A stretch of DNA of 64,000 bases, from contig JBNMHO010000001.1 of assembly GCA_050872785.1 (NCBI GenBank), forward strand, positions 129,007 to 193,006, in the 5' to 3' direction. Both the position numbers and the translations under genes were made by a program. Positions 16,500 through 31,400 of the stretch are shown here, in pieces. This DNA comes from UBA7862 sp050872785. Lineage in GTDB: Bacteria > Bacillota > Clostridia > Christensenellales > UBA1242. Under the pieces are notes generated by a model. The model was not told the origin of the DNA and ran no database searches. It saw nothing but the letters and a program-made list of their open reading frames with translations. Within the stretch, counting starts at the first letter, position 1; each line of letters begins with the position of its first letter.

Positions 16500-19400
16500 T
16501 CCCCCGTAACATAAAGCGCAAAATTATTAGAGGATGTTTCTGATGTACCATTTGCACAAAGTTTGCTATTCCCCTTAATTGTAATTGTTGCATTGCCAAA
16601 GATATAAACCCCATTTGAAGTAGAACCACTATAATCCACATCATCATTAAATTTTTTGCTGTAATCGGTGCGTCCGCCCGTATTATTTGCAATCTGTGCG
16701 CCGTTTTCCATTGTTAAGGAGCCGCTGGCATTGAAGTATGCAGCACCGCCATGTAAAGTTGCTGTGTTGTTTAGAATTTTTGCACCAGTGCCACTCATTG
16801 TAAGTTTTCTGTTGCTTTTGAAGTACACGCCGCCGCCATTTGCTTCTGTTTTGTTATTTTCAATGACGCCGCTTACTGTAAGGTCACCTATATCAACATA
16901 CACACCACCACCATTATACTTTGCTGTGTTTTGAGTTTGAGATGACGAGCCAACAGAACCGCTTATTGTCCCGCCCGCTGCGAGATACAATGCACCGCCG
17001 TTTGTGGTTGCACGGTTGCCATAGGCTGTTCCGCTGAATGTTATGCCAGCTCCCGCATAGACTGCGCCGCCATTTGAGGCTTGAAGTCCACTAAGAGTGC
17101 CACCGATTGTTGAGCCACCCGCATTTGATGAGAGGCAAATTCCCCCACCGTCTTGTGCTACGGTTTTAATGTTTCCATTATTGTCTTTTGAGCCATAAAT
17201 TTGCCCAGTGAATTCGAAACTTCTACCGGCGTAAATTCCGCCACCGTTGCCGTCTGTTGTGTTGCCTGCAAAGTAACTATAGACTGTGACTGAGGAGGAG
17301 CCATTTGCAATATACATTCCGCCGCCGCTTGAGGTTGCAGAGTTTTCTTGTATGGCATGGCTGCTGTCATTTCCAGTGAACTCCCATGTGACAGAGCCGT
17401 TGAGATACACACCGCCACCTTGGCTTGCTTTATTTCCATAGATTGAGTAAGCATTATTTGAACTATCGCTGACGCTGTCTTTCGCTGTGCCACCGTTCAT
17501 ATAAAGTCCGCCGCCGCCAACTTTTGCACCATTGTATTTGATGTATCCACCAATAAGATTGAATGTGCCACCATTTACATACACACCGCCGCCCTCAGTT
17601 GCATAGTTGTAACTGATTAGGCTACTTGCTTGCATTGTAAATGTGCCGCAATTGCCAACATACACACCGCCGCCTAGGTTTGCTTTGTTGGAGCAATTTT
17701 CTTCCGTTGCAGCAGTTTTTGCTGTTACACCGATTGTGCCTTGCGTCATATTGAAACTTCCGCCACCAACATACACCGCACCGCCGTTTACAATAGAAGT
17801 CGAGCCGTCATATTGATATTTGTGTCTTATCATTGTGCCGCCATTGAAGTTTGTAGTGCCACCATTTGTTGCAACTGCACCACCGTTTTTGGCTTTGTTG
17901 TTTTCGAAGTTGGCTGCAATATTCACCGTGCCGCCCGACACATAGATTGCCCCACCGTTTCCGCCACGAGCCGAATTTTGTGTGAAGGTGACTTTGGTAG
18001 AGTCATAGATTTCGACCGTTCCGCCAGTTACCGCCAAAGCACCGCCATTCACCGAGTAGTTGTCGTTGAACTTAATTTCTGAAGATATGGAACTATCTGC
18101 ACTGCTGATAGCCACATTTCCACCGCCAACTGCAATCGCACCACCCATTTGAGTTGAACCAGTGTTGGTGTAGTTCACTGCAAGAGTTCCGTCATTAAAT
18201 CTCTTACCGAACAAGCCTGCGTAAATTGTTGTTGTGCCAATTGTGTAAATTGCTCCGCCCATATTGTTTGCTTTGTTGGATACAAAGATTACACCTGTGC
18301 CAGTTGCTCCAGTGTAGGTTGACTCTTTTTTACTTAGAATTCTAAGTGTGCCAGTTGTGTAGATTGCACCACCTTTGTCGCTTGCTGCATTGTTTTTGAA
18401 TAAGATTGCATTTGCAAAGGTGTCGTGCTTTGAGTTGACTTTTCCCTCGCTCACGTATTGTGCTGCATTGTCGCCGCTTTCAAGTTTTACTGTGCCGTGG
18501 TTTGCAATGCCGCCACCATTTGGAGCGAAGTTGTATATCACTACTCCGCCGTTTAGGCTGAGGGTTCCGCCGTCTGCAACATATATGCCGCCGCCCTCAC
18601 TGCCCGCAGAGTTGCCCGCCCCACGATTGTCGTTGATGTAATAGTAAGAAACCCCGTCTTGCACTTTCCCATAAGAGTTGTAGGATATTCCTCTCTTTTG
18701 AGATGTAACTCCCACACTTCCCGCTGTTGCAATCTCTTTATAGGCTTCATTGAGGAACTTTTCTGCACCGATAATTCCGTTTGCAATTTCAAGAGTTGCG
18801 CCCTTAGCCACATAAATTCCGCCGCCATAAACTGAAGCGTCATTGTAGCTTATTTGTGCGTCACTTAATATAACTGTGTTGCCGCCTATGAACAATGCAC
18901 CGCCATTTTCTGCAATGTTATTTATGATTTTTGCTGAAAGAGCAATAGGGTTTGCATTGACCTCTGATGTGCCGACCAAATAAACCCCGCCGCCGTTTGT
19001 GGCTTCATTGTATGAGATTTCGCCGCTTATCAATTGAACATTGCACACATCAACAAATGAAAGTTCTGCATACACACCACCACCGTTTGCTGCATTGTTG
19101 CCGTGACTTGTAAGTTCTTTAATAAGATTTGTTTCATTTTGATTGTATTTGAGTTCTGCTCCGCCAATTATTGCACCACTGCCGTTCATTGTGAAGTGAC
19201 CGCTTGCTGAAACAAACACGCCGCCGCCTTTGTCTGTTGCAATGTTGTTTGAAACTTCGCCGCCGGTCATTGTGAATGTGCCACTCATAACACAAACACC
19301 ACCACCATTTGCTGCTTTATTGCCACCTATTGTGCCGCCAGTCATTGTAAATGTGCCACCCGCAACACAAACACCACCGCCGTTGTAACCTTTGACTTCT

Positions 19401-22400
19401 TCATCGTTTTTCCCTGTATTTGAGCCAGTGATTGAGCCAGCTTCAAGTGTAAGAGTTGATGATGTAAGTGAGCCACTGCCTGAACCGTTATCGTAAAGAT
19501 ATACACCGCCGCCGTTTTGGGCATTGTTGCCAGAGAGCGTTGCACCACTTATCGTGACTGCCGAGCCGCTGATGTAAAGTCCACCGCCGTTTGTGGCGTC
19601 GTTGCTGGAAATTGTTACATTCGAGCCAAGGGTAAGTTGGTTTGCGTCAGTGTATATTTTTGAATTTTCAATGCACAAGCCGCCACCGTTTGTGGCTGTG
19701 TTATTTGTAATTGTAACATTGCCGTCAAATGCGACTCTGCCGCCTGCTGTGAGATAAATTCCACCGCCGTAAGTTGCACTGTTGCTTGAAATTTGAACGC
19801 CGCCATTAAGCACCACTTCACCGCCTGCAACATACAATCCGCCGCCGTTTCCAGTTGCTGTGTTTGAAACTATATTTGTTTCAAGTATCAAAGTGCCGCC
19901 TGCGACATGCACACCACCACCGTTTGTCGCTTTGTTGTTATCCGACAATTTGACAAAACTTGGAATAGTCAATGTGCCGTTTGCAAGGTAAATTGCCCCG
20001 CCGTTTGCTGCACTGTTGCCAGTAAGAGTGACCGTGCTTATTGTATTTGATGTGCCGAATGTTACATTTGCTCCGTCAACATACAATGCGCCGCCGTTAC
20101 CTTTTGCAGTGTTGCCCGTAATAGACGAGCCATTGATATTAAGTTTTGTATTGCTGCCCACTGCTTTGATTGTTGTGTCTGTGACTGTGTTACTTGATAT
20201 TGTGACATCTGTTAGTGTTACATTTGTTTGATTGCCGTCAGTGGAATTCAAGTTGAAGATTGTTTCCGTGTCGCCGTCAGAGCCGCTGATAGTTGTGTTT
20301 GAGATATTAACTGTTGCTCCCGCCGTTGCCAAAACAATGTTTTTCGCTTTGACGTTACTTATTGTGCAGCCGCTGAGGGTTAAACTTGCGTTTTTCACGT
20401 CAAAGAGATTGTTTGAAGTTGAGATGTTTTGGGCTGTTACATTCTTTGCCGTCAAACTTCCGCCAGTGAGTGTTGCAACTGAGATGTTGTTGCTGCCGTC
20501 TGAAGGGCCTATTGTAACATTTTCCATTGTAACACTGCCCGATAACACTTGAAGAACTGAGGACGTAGAGCCTATGATATTTACATTTTGAAGCACCAAT
20601 TCGCCAGACGCCACTGCAAGCCATTGTTGTGACGAAAGTTCAAGTTTGACTGTGTATGTTGTGTCAGTGAATTTGTATTCACTTTCACCCAATTCATTTT
20701 CACCCAATTCACATTCCGCCGACTTGATTGTAACTTTGTTTGAACTAAGGCTTGAAGTTGCGGACGTTGAAACATTGTTTTTAATTATATACACAACATA
20801 TTTGTATTCTGAGCCCTTACCTGTTGCGGCAGAAATTGCACTGCTCATACTTTGATAGAACCTGCCACCGCTCTCATTTTCTCTTTGCACATAGAAGTTT
20901 CTTTCTGCAATGATAATGTCATGACCAGTAATTCCGCCCAAGATAAAGCAGTAAATGTTTCCGTCTGGGTCTTTCCCTTCAAAAATGTCTTCCAAAATAT
21001 AATCAGGTTTTGAAATATTTACATTGTTTGAATAAGAGCCAACTGTTGTATTATATTCTGTTGATTTGGCAGGGCTTGTAATCTTGATTTTTTGATTGTT
21101 ATGGTTATAAGCCTTGTCAATTCTTATCTTCGCAAGTGAGCCTGCTGCACGTTCCAGATAAATTGAGTCGTTAATCTTGATATTTCCCGACAAATATTCA
21201 TCGTCTTTCCCTGCATTGAAAGTCATTGCAACATTGCTTGCTTGCTCGCTAAGATAAATGCCGTCACCATATTTTGCAGTGTTTGCCTTAGTCAAGTCTT
21301 CACTGTCACCTAACTTTAACATGCGAACTTCAATTTGAGATGAAGTGCTATCTGCGCCATAATTTACATAAATTGCTCCGCCTTTGCCAGTTTCAAGATT
21401 TGCCGAGTTTTTGAACATTTTAAGATAACTTTCATCTGTTCCCTCAAAGCGTCCCATAGCGTCACTGAAGTAAATTCCGCCGCCGTCTGTTGCATTGTTT
21501 GATGAAATTTCTCCACCAGAGAATGTTGCTGCTGCTTTTGTTACATTGATGTCATTTGTAAACAATGTTGTAAGTTGCTCTGCTTTAGTTTCATCTTTTG
21601 ATTTAATTTCAGCATATTTCAAACCATTTAGGAATATTCCGCCACCGTTGCCAGTTGCTGTGTTTCCAGAGATTGTTCCGCCGGACATTGTTATGTAAGT
21701 TTTATAATATGTCACTGTTGTTTTTACAGTTTCTTCACCAGCAGTTTCACCGTTTGAATTGTTGGCTAGGGTTACTTCTTTGCCGTTTACATAAACACCG
21801 CCGCCGTCTTTGGCTTCGTTCATGGATATTTCACCGCCAGAGATATTTACATTGCACAAGATGTTTGCATACAGTCCGCCGCCATAAGTTGCGTAACTTC
21901 CAGAGATTTTTCCGCCGCTTATTGTGACCGTTGACCAAATTTCCTCATTGTTTTGCTTTGACCCCGTTGCATAAATTGCACCGCCGTATTCTGCTGCACC
22001 ATTTGAAATGCCGCCCCCAGTCATTGTGAACGAAGAATTTTCAATATATACAATTCCGCCACGAAGTCCACTTTTTATGTCTGAAACAGAGGTCGCCTCG
22101 CCTTTAAGTTCTGCACCAGAGATAATGACTTCTGAACCATTCTTTGCAAGAACAATGCTTCCCTCTTGTGTTGAAGATTTGCCAGTTATAACAACATTGT
22201 TACTCAACGTGAGTGTTGCACCGTTAACTTCAAAGACACGTCCGTCAAACTGCGAATCGGAATATACAACAATGTTCAATGTGCCGCAACCTTCGTAACC
22301 GCCATACACTGCGTCAAAGTCGCCGTCATAGCCAATGGTTGTTGTTTGTGTAACTGCAAAACCGTTTCTGCATTTTTGATTGAACGTAACCTCGCCTTTT

Positions 22401-25400
22401 GCCGATAGAACAATGTTTGAAGAATTGAAGTTAATAGTATCTGTGATGTCATACTCTCCAGCGTTTGCGAGAACGAGATATTTTGAGTAGCCTTCGTCAA
22501 GTATAACAAGGTCTGCCAAAGCGCCGTCTAGTGTTTCACTTTCCGCATAAAGAATATTCCTATCAGATTTTTTGCCATAAACTTGGAAATTCTGCGCTCT
22601 TAAGACAGCACGGTCACCATTATCATTATCTACAACTGCTTTAAGTCCAAAGCCAGAGTTAATATCCAAGTTGAAGTAGTCGAGGTAGTTGAAACCAGCG
22701 GTTATGTCATCTGGCTTAAATTGCAAAATCTTATCTTCAACACTGAACTTGCCTGCTTCCAAATAGACATTTATTCTCTTCATATCTTTTTTGGTCAAAT
22801 TTTGTGAAACATTCCTTGTGCTTCTGAAAAGTTTTGTCTTCGCTTCGTCTTTGTCAGCGGTCTTTATACTTACAAATGACTTATTTGTCAAAATGTAAAT
22901 TCCGTCAGAAATGTCATCAATTTCGCCAGATAGAACAATACCTGTCTTAACGTCAAGTTCAGATTCTGCAGGCTTACTTTGTGTTGTGTCGGAAATTGCA
23001 ATGGTTGCATTTTCGCCGTTTGAGATTGTGTTTGCGTTTTCGCCGTCTGCAATATCCAAAACACCACCCGCAACGGAAAGCCCCGCACCGATTGAAGAAC
23101 CGTCTTGAAGACTATTGCCAGTGATTGTTGTCCCCTTGAGGGTTGTTGTGCCGCCAAAGGTGTAAATTGCACCGCCGCTTGCTTTGCTTGCTGCCGAGTT
23201 GCCAGTTATTTGAATTCCCACAAGTTCAACATTTCCGCCCGCAACATAAACTGCACCGCCAACGCCATTTGATGTGTTCTTCGAGAATGTTTCATTTCCG
23301 TCAGTATTTGTTCTGCTGTCGCTAACTTTTGTTATGCCGTCAAACACTGCCAATGCTCCGCCACGACTTTCTGCTGTATTTTTCTCTATGCTGCTGTTCA
23401 TAATTTCCAAAGAACCATATGACACAATCGCACCACCAACAGTTGCATTGTTGCCGCTAAGGACGGAAGAACCTTTGATTGTCATTGCTCCATTTTCTGC
23501 AACATACACACCGCCACCGTTTGTGGCGCTATTGCCAGTTATTTTACAAGCGTCATCAATTTCCACCTTGCCGCTTGCAACATAAATTGCACCGCCATTT
23601 ATAGCTTTGCCGCTGTCAGAATTGCCGTTTTTATCAAATTTTGTTGAAGTTTTTATCAATGCGTTGCCAGATGAACCAAAGCCAAAGTAGCAAGCACCGC
23701 CGTTTTCTGAAGCATAATTCGTTCTAAATGTTGCAGTTATCATTGTAACTTTTGCAGCCCCTTCAGCATACAATGCCCCGCCCATTCTTGCCGAGTTGCT
23801 TTCAAACAAGTTCTTCTCGCCAGTTTCGTTTGCTGTGCTGATATCAGTAATCTTGTTCAAGTTCAAACTTCCGTTTGCAACATAAATTGCACCGCCATAT
23901 CCGTTTGTGGAATTTGAAATGAAGTTTGTAAATTTGATTTCATGTCCTTCTCTGGAATTTAGATAAAGTGCGCCACCGTGAGCCACCTCTGTGCTGGAGG
24001 TTGCTCTGTTTTCACTAAATGTCACATCGCTTGTTACAAGTTTACCTTGTTTTTCAACTGCCACAGCACCACCTTGTTGTGCCGAGCAATTTGAAATTGT
24101 GGAGTCACTAATATACAATTCCCCGCTGCCGCTCGTGTAGATTGCACCACCCATTGAAGATGAGCCAGCAGTTAATGTGGAATTTGAAATTGTAACAGTT
24201 CCACCCGCTTGATAAATCATTCCGCCATTGCCCGTGGCCGAGCAATTTTCGAATGTAGAACTATCAATAACAACATTTCCATCTTTAAGCCAAATTGCAC
24301 CGCCATAACTTAAAACTGATTTGTCAAGATTTTCGTCTTTTACAGAAATCATGTTATCAAGATAAAGTTGGTCTGCTTTGGAATTTCTGATTGTCGTTCC
24401 GTTTGAAAGTTTGAGTGTGCCACTTGCAACATAGAACATGCTTGCACTTACGCTGCTGCTGTTTTTGCTGCCTTCCAAAATCATTGGATGACAAACTTTG
24501 CCGTCATTAAGTTTTAAGTCGTTATTTTTTAGGAAGTCGTCACTTAAACTTGTAAATTCCAAACTTCCTTTCACAACAAACATAAAGTCTTGATAGCCGC
24601 TTTCTCTCAAAACAACTGCCCCGTCTGCTGTTTCTCTGCAATCGACAAGAACGATGTCCTTGTTTGCTGCGACTTTAACTGTGTTTTGAGAATTTATAAC
24701 TTGTCTGCGGAAAAGCCCGAAGTAAGTTCTCTCGTTTTCTTTTGCTTGTTCAATAGCATCATTTATTGAAGCGAACATTTTGTATTTGCCATTTTCGTCC
24801 GCTTTAAGCGCACGGATAATTCCCGCCATGGCGTAAATATCTTTATCTCGCTTTGTGAAAACGATAATGTCCGAATCAAACTTGCCCGCCCCTGCAAAAT
24901 CTGCGTTTGCAAATGTTGCAACCTTTATTTGAGCGTTGTCGCCAAGTTCTTCTTCCATAACAATATAAATCTTGCTATGTTTGCTTGAAATGTATTTATC
25001 TTTAACATTTATAACAGCCTTTGTGGACAAGAACACTCTGTCTGAAATATTTGCTGCATTGTAAACACTAAGTGAATTTGACTCGACTGCTTCCACATTT
25101 CCAGAAGTATTGGTCTTTTTTGCTCCAGCGACAAATATTCCAGCATAATCTACATTCTCATTTCCATTCCAGTTGCCGTAAATTTCACCGCCAAAAATTT
25201 CCACCTTTGAACCCGTTGCAACAAAGATTGCTCCACCTTTGTCCGAAGCCACATTGTCTGTCAATGTTCCGCCATAAAGTTTGAGAGCCTTATCTGCATA
25301 AATTCCGCCGCCCAAAGTTGCATTGTTGCCAGAGATGAGCGAGCCAGCATTTTCAAGCGTTGTGCGTTCAACATCGTTATAAATCTCAAGCGAGAGTTTG

Positions 25401-28400
25401 TCGCCAGTGGCATAAATTCCACCGCCCATGTTCCCCGCAACGTTGTTCAATATTTTCCCGTCACGCAATGTAACTTTGCCATTTGCCACATAAAGTCCAG
25501 CACCGTTTTGGGCGTTGTTATTGTCTATTGTTGCACCTGAAGAAAGTTCCACTTCGCCATAGTTCCCGCTTGCTGTCACATCTTCAACATACACGCCACC
25601 GCCGTTTCCAGTTGCTGTGTTATTCAAAATGAGCGAAGCAGAATTTGTAGCAATAAGTTTGCCGCCAACGACATACACACCACCACCATTTGTTGCATTG
25701 TTGCTTTCTATTGTTGCGTCATAGAGATAAAGCGTTCCATAAAGTGCCACGCCACCACCGTTCAGAGTGGCTTCGTTGCCAAGAACCCTTGCCCCTTGCA
25801 TCAAGTAAACTGTTGTGCCAACTGCTGCATAAATTCCCGCACCTTCTGAAGAAGTGTTGTTTGAAATTTCAAAATTTGAAGAAATGTCAAGTCTGCCGCT
25901 TTCCACATACACACCACCGCCGAAGTTTGTTGCAGTGGAATTTGAAATTTTCCCATAGCCGAGCCAAGAAGCATTTGCCGTTTTGTTGTTTGTTGCAAAG
26001 TACACACCCGCACCATTTGTTGCAGTGTTTCCAGAAATCGCAACTACATCACTTGACTTAAGTGTTCTTAAAATGCCGTTTTCGCCAACATACACACCGC
26101 CGCCAAGAGTTGCAGAGTTTGCTGAACCCAAATCGTCACTTTGACCTATGATTGCATTGTATATATCCACTTGTCCAACAAGTGTGCGACCATTAGCAGT
26201 TCTTGAGCCGATGTAAATTGCACCGCCGTTTGCAGTTGCTGCGTTGCCGCCTATAACTGTTTTGCCATCAATTTCCACAAGCCCACTTGCTACATAAATT
26301 GCACCGCCATTTGTTGCAGTTCCGCCAGTTAGTGTAGAGTTAAGAATTGTTACATTTGCTGTGGAGCCTATTTGTGAAATATTAACATAAATAGTGCCGC
26401 CGTTTTCGCTTGCAGTTGAATTTGAAATTGTTGAATTTGTGACATTAAGTTTTGCTTGTCCGTCAATATAAATTGCACCGCCATTGACACTTGATGAGCC
26501 ATTTATATTTGAAGTTTTGATTGTCACAACTGAGGTGTTTGCTGCATAAATTGCACCACCTCTGCCACTTTCGCCACTTGTTACACAATTTGAGATTGTC
26601 GAATTTTCAATTTCGAGTTTGCCGTCATAAATTGTTATTGCACCGCCGTTTGCTGCAGTGTTATCTCTTATTTCAACCCCGTCAAGGCGAAGAGTTCCGT
26701 TGCCACTTACGCAGAACAAACTTGCGTTTTGCGAATTACTTGTGCCGACTATTGTTATGTTGCCTGCTGCATATTGTGACACCCCGCCAAAGATTACATC
26801 GCTTGACACAATGTCAAATACCCAATCGGTTAAGCTTTCTGCACGAGAAAGTGTAACACCTAAGTCGTTTCCAGAAACGATTGTTACAGACTTATCAATA
26901 ACAACTTTTTGCTCTAGAACAAAGTCATCTCTTATGATTATTGTTTCACCGCCAAGGCATTGTGACAAGGCTTCATTAAGTGAAGTGAATTCGCCAACAA
27001 CATCTCCCTTGCTATCTCGCACTTCAATCATGTCTTCCACAACAATGTTATAACTTAAATATATTTCGCTGTTTGCACTGTTTTTGAGGAAGTTGTAGAA
27101 AGAAAGATTTGTGATAATTGTGCCGCTTGCCGACAGGCTGCCATTTCGTGGAGTTATCTTTGTTCCGTTTGTTGCTGCAAGGAAGGAAATTTCGTTATAG
27201 ACTTTTGCAGTTTTCAAATTGCTTCCCACAAAGGCATTGTTTTCGCTGCCAAGTGTAACATTTGTTTTTGGCAGAATAACATATTCAATGTTGCTGCCCT
27301 TAAACGCTTCGCCGCCAACTTTGTTTGCCATTTCAAGGCTTATTTTTTGTGGCAAAGATTTGCAATTTTCAAAGGCATTTTTGCCAATTTCTGTTAGTTT
27401 TTCAAAAGCAATTTCGCCATGTTTTCCAAGGATTGTAAACTCACCGCAGCCTTTGAAACTTGCTTCGCCTATTTTCTCTATTTCATTTTCAAATGTAACT
27501 TGAGAGAGCATTGTGCAATTTTCAAAAGCGTGTGCTGGAACTGTGTTTGTGTTGCCAAGAACTTTTACAACATAAGCATTTGCTGGTTCATAATTTTGCC
27601 CGTCAAATGTAATTGTGTCGCCTAGACTTGAAACTTCTTTTGTGCTGTCGCCAAAGTAAGAAACAATCAAGGTCTTGAGGTCTTGCATCATGGCAAAGCA
27701 GCCGTCAAGTTGTCTGACAGTTTTTGAAACTTCCACAACTTCAGCATGAGAACCTGCAAAAGCAAGTGGCATAATTCCAGCGACTTCTTCAATCTTAACA
27801 TAACTATTTTTTGCGATGTATGTGTGAAGCATTGTGCCACTTGGAGTTGCAACAAGAACATTGCCCATATAGTCCACAAAGTAGTTGCTTTGAGGGTTGA
27901 ATGTGACTTCTTCTATGCTGTCCGTGGCGAAAGCCCCATAGCCGACATTGCCGTTTATGTTAAGAACTGATTTAAGCCCAGACAAGTTTGCAAATGCCAA
28001 GTCTTTTATGCTACTTACTTGTGAAAGCCCAAGGTCAATAGTTTTGATTGTTGGATAGTCTTTAAGTTTTCCAATTCCGATAATATCTTCTGATATGGAA
28101 ACTGTGCCGTTTGTAACTTCAAGGGCGTGTGCTGGAACTATAATCTTATCCCCAACTCTTGCTTCGCCTAAGGTTGAAAGCCCTGTTACATATCCGTTTT
28201 CTGTAGTTAGATAGAATGGGTTTGTCCAATCTTGCCACACTGCATAAAGTGTAACATTGCCAGCAAAGTTTGCCGAAGTTAGTCCGTCTTGCGACCATTC
28301 GGCAACTATTGCATTTTTGTCAGTTGACCAGCCCATAAATTTTGCATATCTTGCGTCTAGGCTTGTGTAATTTGCGTCAGCAATTTCAAAGTCTGCAAAG

Positions 28401-31400
28401 AGAATTTGTGCCGCTTCGCTTGACAGAGCCGTTGGCATATTCTTTACGCCCGATACAAAGCCATTTTCTTGTGCCAAAAGAACATTGTGTGAGCCAGCGT
28501 TCAGATTGTATGTTAGATTATAACTATCCACAAAAACTGGATAAATGTTTAAAACTTGTTCGGAATTTCCGTCAAAAGTCATAACTGTTCTAAGTGTGTC
28601 GCTTGAAATTTCAAACATTCCGCCCATTTCAAAATCTCTTGTTTGATTTTGTTTTGTGAAGGAATATCCATATGCAATTTTGCCACAAAGTGATGTGAGT
28701 TCGCTTGAAGTTGGAAGTGCAAGTGTTGCGTCAGTTAGGTCGTTCGCCGTCACTCTGCCAGTCCAAATTGTAGAGCCATCAACAATGTTGACTGTTATTT
28801 CTTTTGCTCTCCAAACAACAAACATTTCTGTGTCGTTTGAAATCGTTATGTCATTTGTTGCTTCAAGAATTGTGCTGTTTGATCCGTCTGAATTTTGAGC
28901 CAAAGCAACTACTTGGAAGCCCACAAAATTGAAGTAGTTTTCAATTTCTTGCATTGACACTGCCACGACACCTAGGTCATTTGCCGTCACAGTCATTTGT
29001 TCCGCTGTTGCTGCGTTTGTTATTGTCAAAACATAATTTTGCCACACTGGGTATAGGTGCAACTCATTGACATTTAGGACATTATCCACTTCGCCGCCGT
29101 CAAGGATAACTTTGCTTGGATTTTCTGTTTGTTCATAAGACCAGCCGATGAAGTTGGCCATCTTTGCAAGTCCAAGTTCTGCAAGTGTTGGAGCAATAGC
29201 TTTTGTGCCAAATGAATATTCAACTTGTCTTGCAACACCACCATTTGTGTTGTGGAATATTGCAGTCCAAGTGTCGTCTGCCCACTCTGCATAAAGGGTT
29301 ATTTTGCCACTTTCTGCAAGGTTTTTGACGGTTGCCCCGTTTGCATATCTCTCGCCGCTTTCAGTGACCCAGTTTTCAATGTGCTTGCCTTCCACTGCAA
29401 AGGAACTTACAAGTTTAAATTCGCTGTCATAAACAGCAGATATAATTTCGCTATCTTGTCTTCCAGCAAGGTTGATTGCGAGTTCAACTTGATATTCGTT
29501 GGCCGTCCACACGGCATAAAGTGTAACTTCAACTATTTCACCAATATTGTCTGGGTCAAAGTCTGCTACAAGTCTTTCTGGAAGGTTGTAGACTCTTTCA
29601 TTTGAGTCAAACTCTGTTCCATTTTCGGCTCTCCATTTTGTAACACTCCAGCCGTTGGCAGAGAATTCTTGAGAAAGCCATTCATAGTTATCAAAACTGA
29701 ACTCTCTTGCAACACTTCCCGCTTGAACTGTTGAAGACGATTGAAGTTCGTCTGAAATGAAGTTGACTGTGTAAGTTTTATTAGTCCAAATTGGTCGCAA
29801 AACAATATTGTCGCTTGGCATTTCAAAAGCCTTTCCGTTTTCGTCAACCCAAACGCCATTTTGCAAAGTGACCGTTGAATTTGTTTGCAAGCAGACAAAG
29901 CCAGAAAGTGAATAATATCTTCTGCTCAAAGCGTCTTTGGCTACACTTAGAATTTGTTGCAAGTGATTTTCTGTGTGCAGATAAACTTTGGTCGAAGCAT
30001 TTTCCACCAATGCATTTGTTTTTGAAATTGTCCAGATATTTGACTCGTCTTGTGGAGAGAATGTTGTGTTTTCTGTGCCAAGAAGAATTGTAAGAGTTCT
30101 GTATTCGTCAGAATATTTTGCTCTGATTGTCAAGTCATGCCTTGGCATAACCTTGTCTTTTGTAACTTCCACAATGTCGCCGTTTTCGTCAACAAATGTC
30201 CAGCAGACAAAGTCATAATTATCCTTTGCACAGACCAGAGCATTGCTTGCAAACATTGTAAGAAGTGGTGTTTTGTATCTGATATCTTTTATCCAATAAG
30301 TGTTGTCGATGTCAAATGCACCTTGTCCCGAAATCTTGCCGCCCGCTGGGTCAATGGTCAATGTGAAGAAGCTTTGGAAAACATATATCTTTCCGTCAAT
30401 GGCTTTAATTCTGTAGTCGTCAATCTTGTCGTCAGTCACGTCAAATCTGAGGACAGATTCGCTCAAGTTTTCTTCATAAGAGCCAATTTCCACTCTGCCA
30501 GTTTCTGATGAAGGATAATTTGCTTCATCTATCAAAATTTTGATTATCTTTTGTCCAGAAATATCGTTTGAAATTACAAATCTTGAGTTGCTTCCAACAA
30601 GTTTTAATGTGCTTTCAAAATTGCTTTCGCTTTCAAAAGTGAGTTTGCCATATCCCGACAAAACGACATAACTTTGTGCCTTGCCGATTGTTGCGGAATT
30701 ATCTTTTACAACCACTCTGCCAAAGACCGTTTGCGAACTTGAGCCGACAAATATTTCTTGGTCATTGTTTGATATCGTCCCGCCATTTATGTTGAGTGTG
30801 CCACGTAAAACTGCTACGCCGCCACCCGTTGTATTTTCTGAAATTGTGCCAGAAAGAATAACAACAATATGCTTGTCAGAAGTTTTTGACATGTCACCTA
30901 TTGCAATTCCGCCGCCATAGGTCGCAGAGTTGTTTTTGATAACTGCTCCAGAAATTACAATGTTGCCGTTTGAAAGCCCTGCTTGGCTGTCGCCGTCATA
31001 ATACACGCCGCCGCCATAGCCTGTCGCCACGTTGCTCAAAATTTCTGTCCCTTCGCCAATTACTGCTCTGCCGCAGTTTTCTGCAAAATACAACCCAGCA
31101 CCATTTGTTGCATTGTTTTCTCTGACTTCTGTGTTTGTCATTTCAAAAGTGCCACTTCCGCCAAAGTAAACGCCAGCACCATTTGTCCCTTTGTTGTTTG
31201 AAATTGTGCCGCCAGTTGCAAGGAATGAGTTGTTTTCAACATAAATTCCGCCGCCATAAGTTGCATGGTTATCCGTTATTGTTGTTCCGTCAGCTATTTC
31301 AATGCCACCCACTGCATAAACACCGCCGCCATTTTCTGTTGCCTCGTTTGAAGAAATTATAGCACCAGATAAAACAAGTTTGCCCACAGCATACACGCCA

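Noticed and set aside
16500..20900. CRISPR-like periodic short repeats (CCGCCGTTTG-type) on the plus strand
   Set aside because: The period follows the GGGVYV turns of the beta-helix in the minus-strand reading frame, the copies vary, and the spacers are coding.
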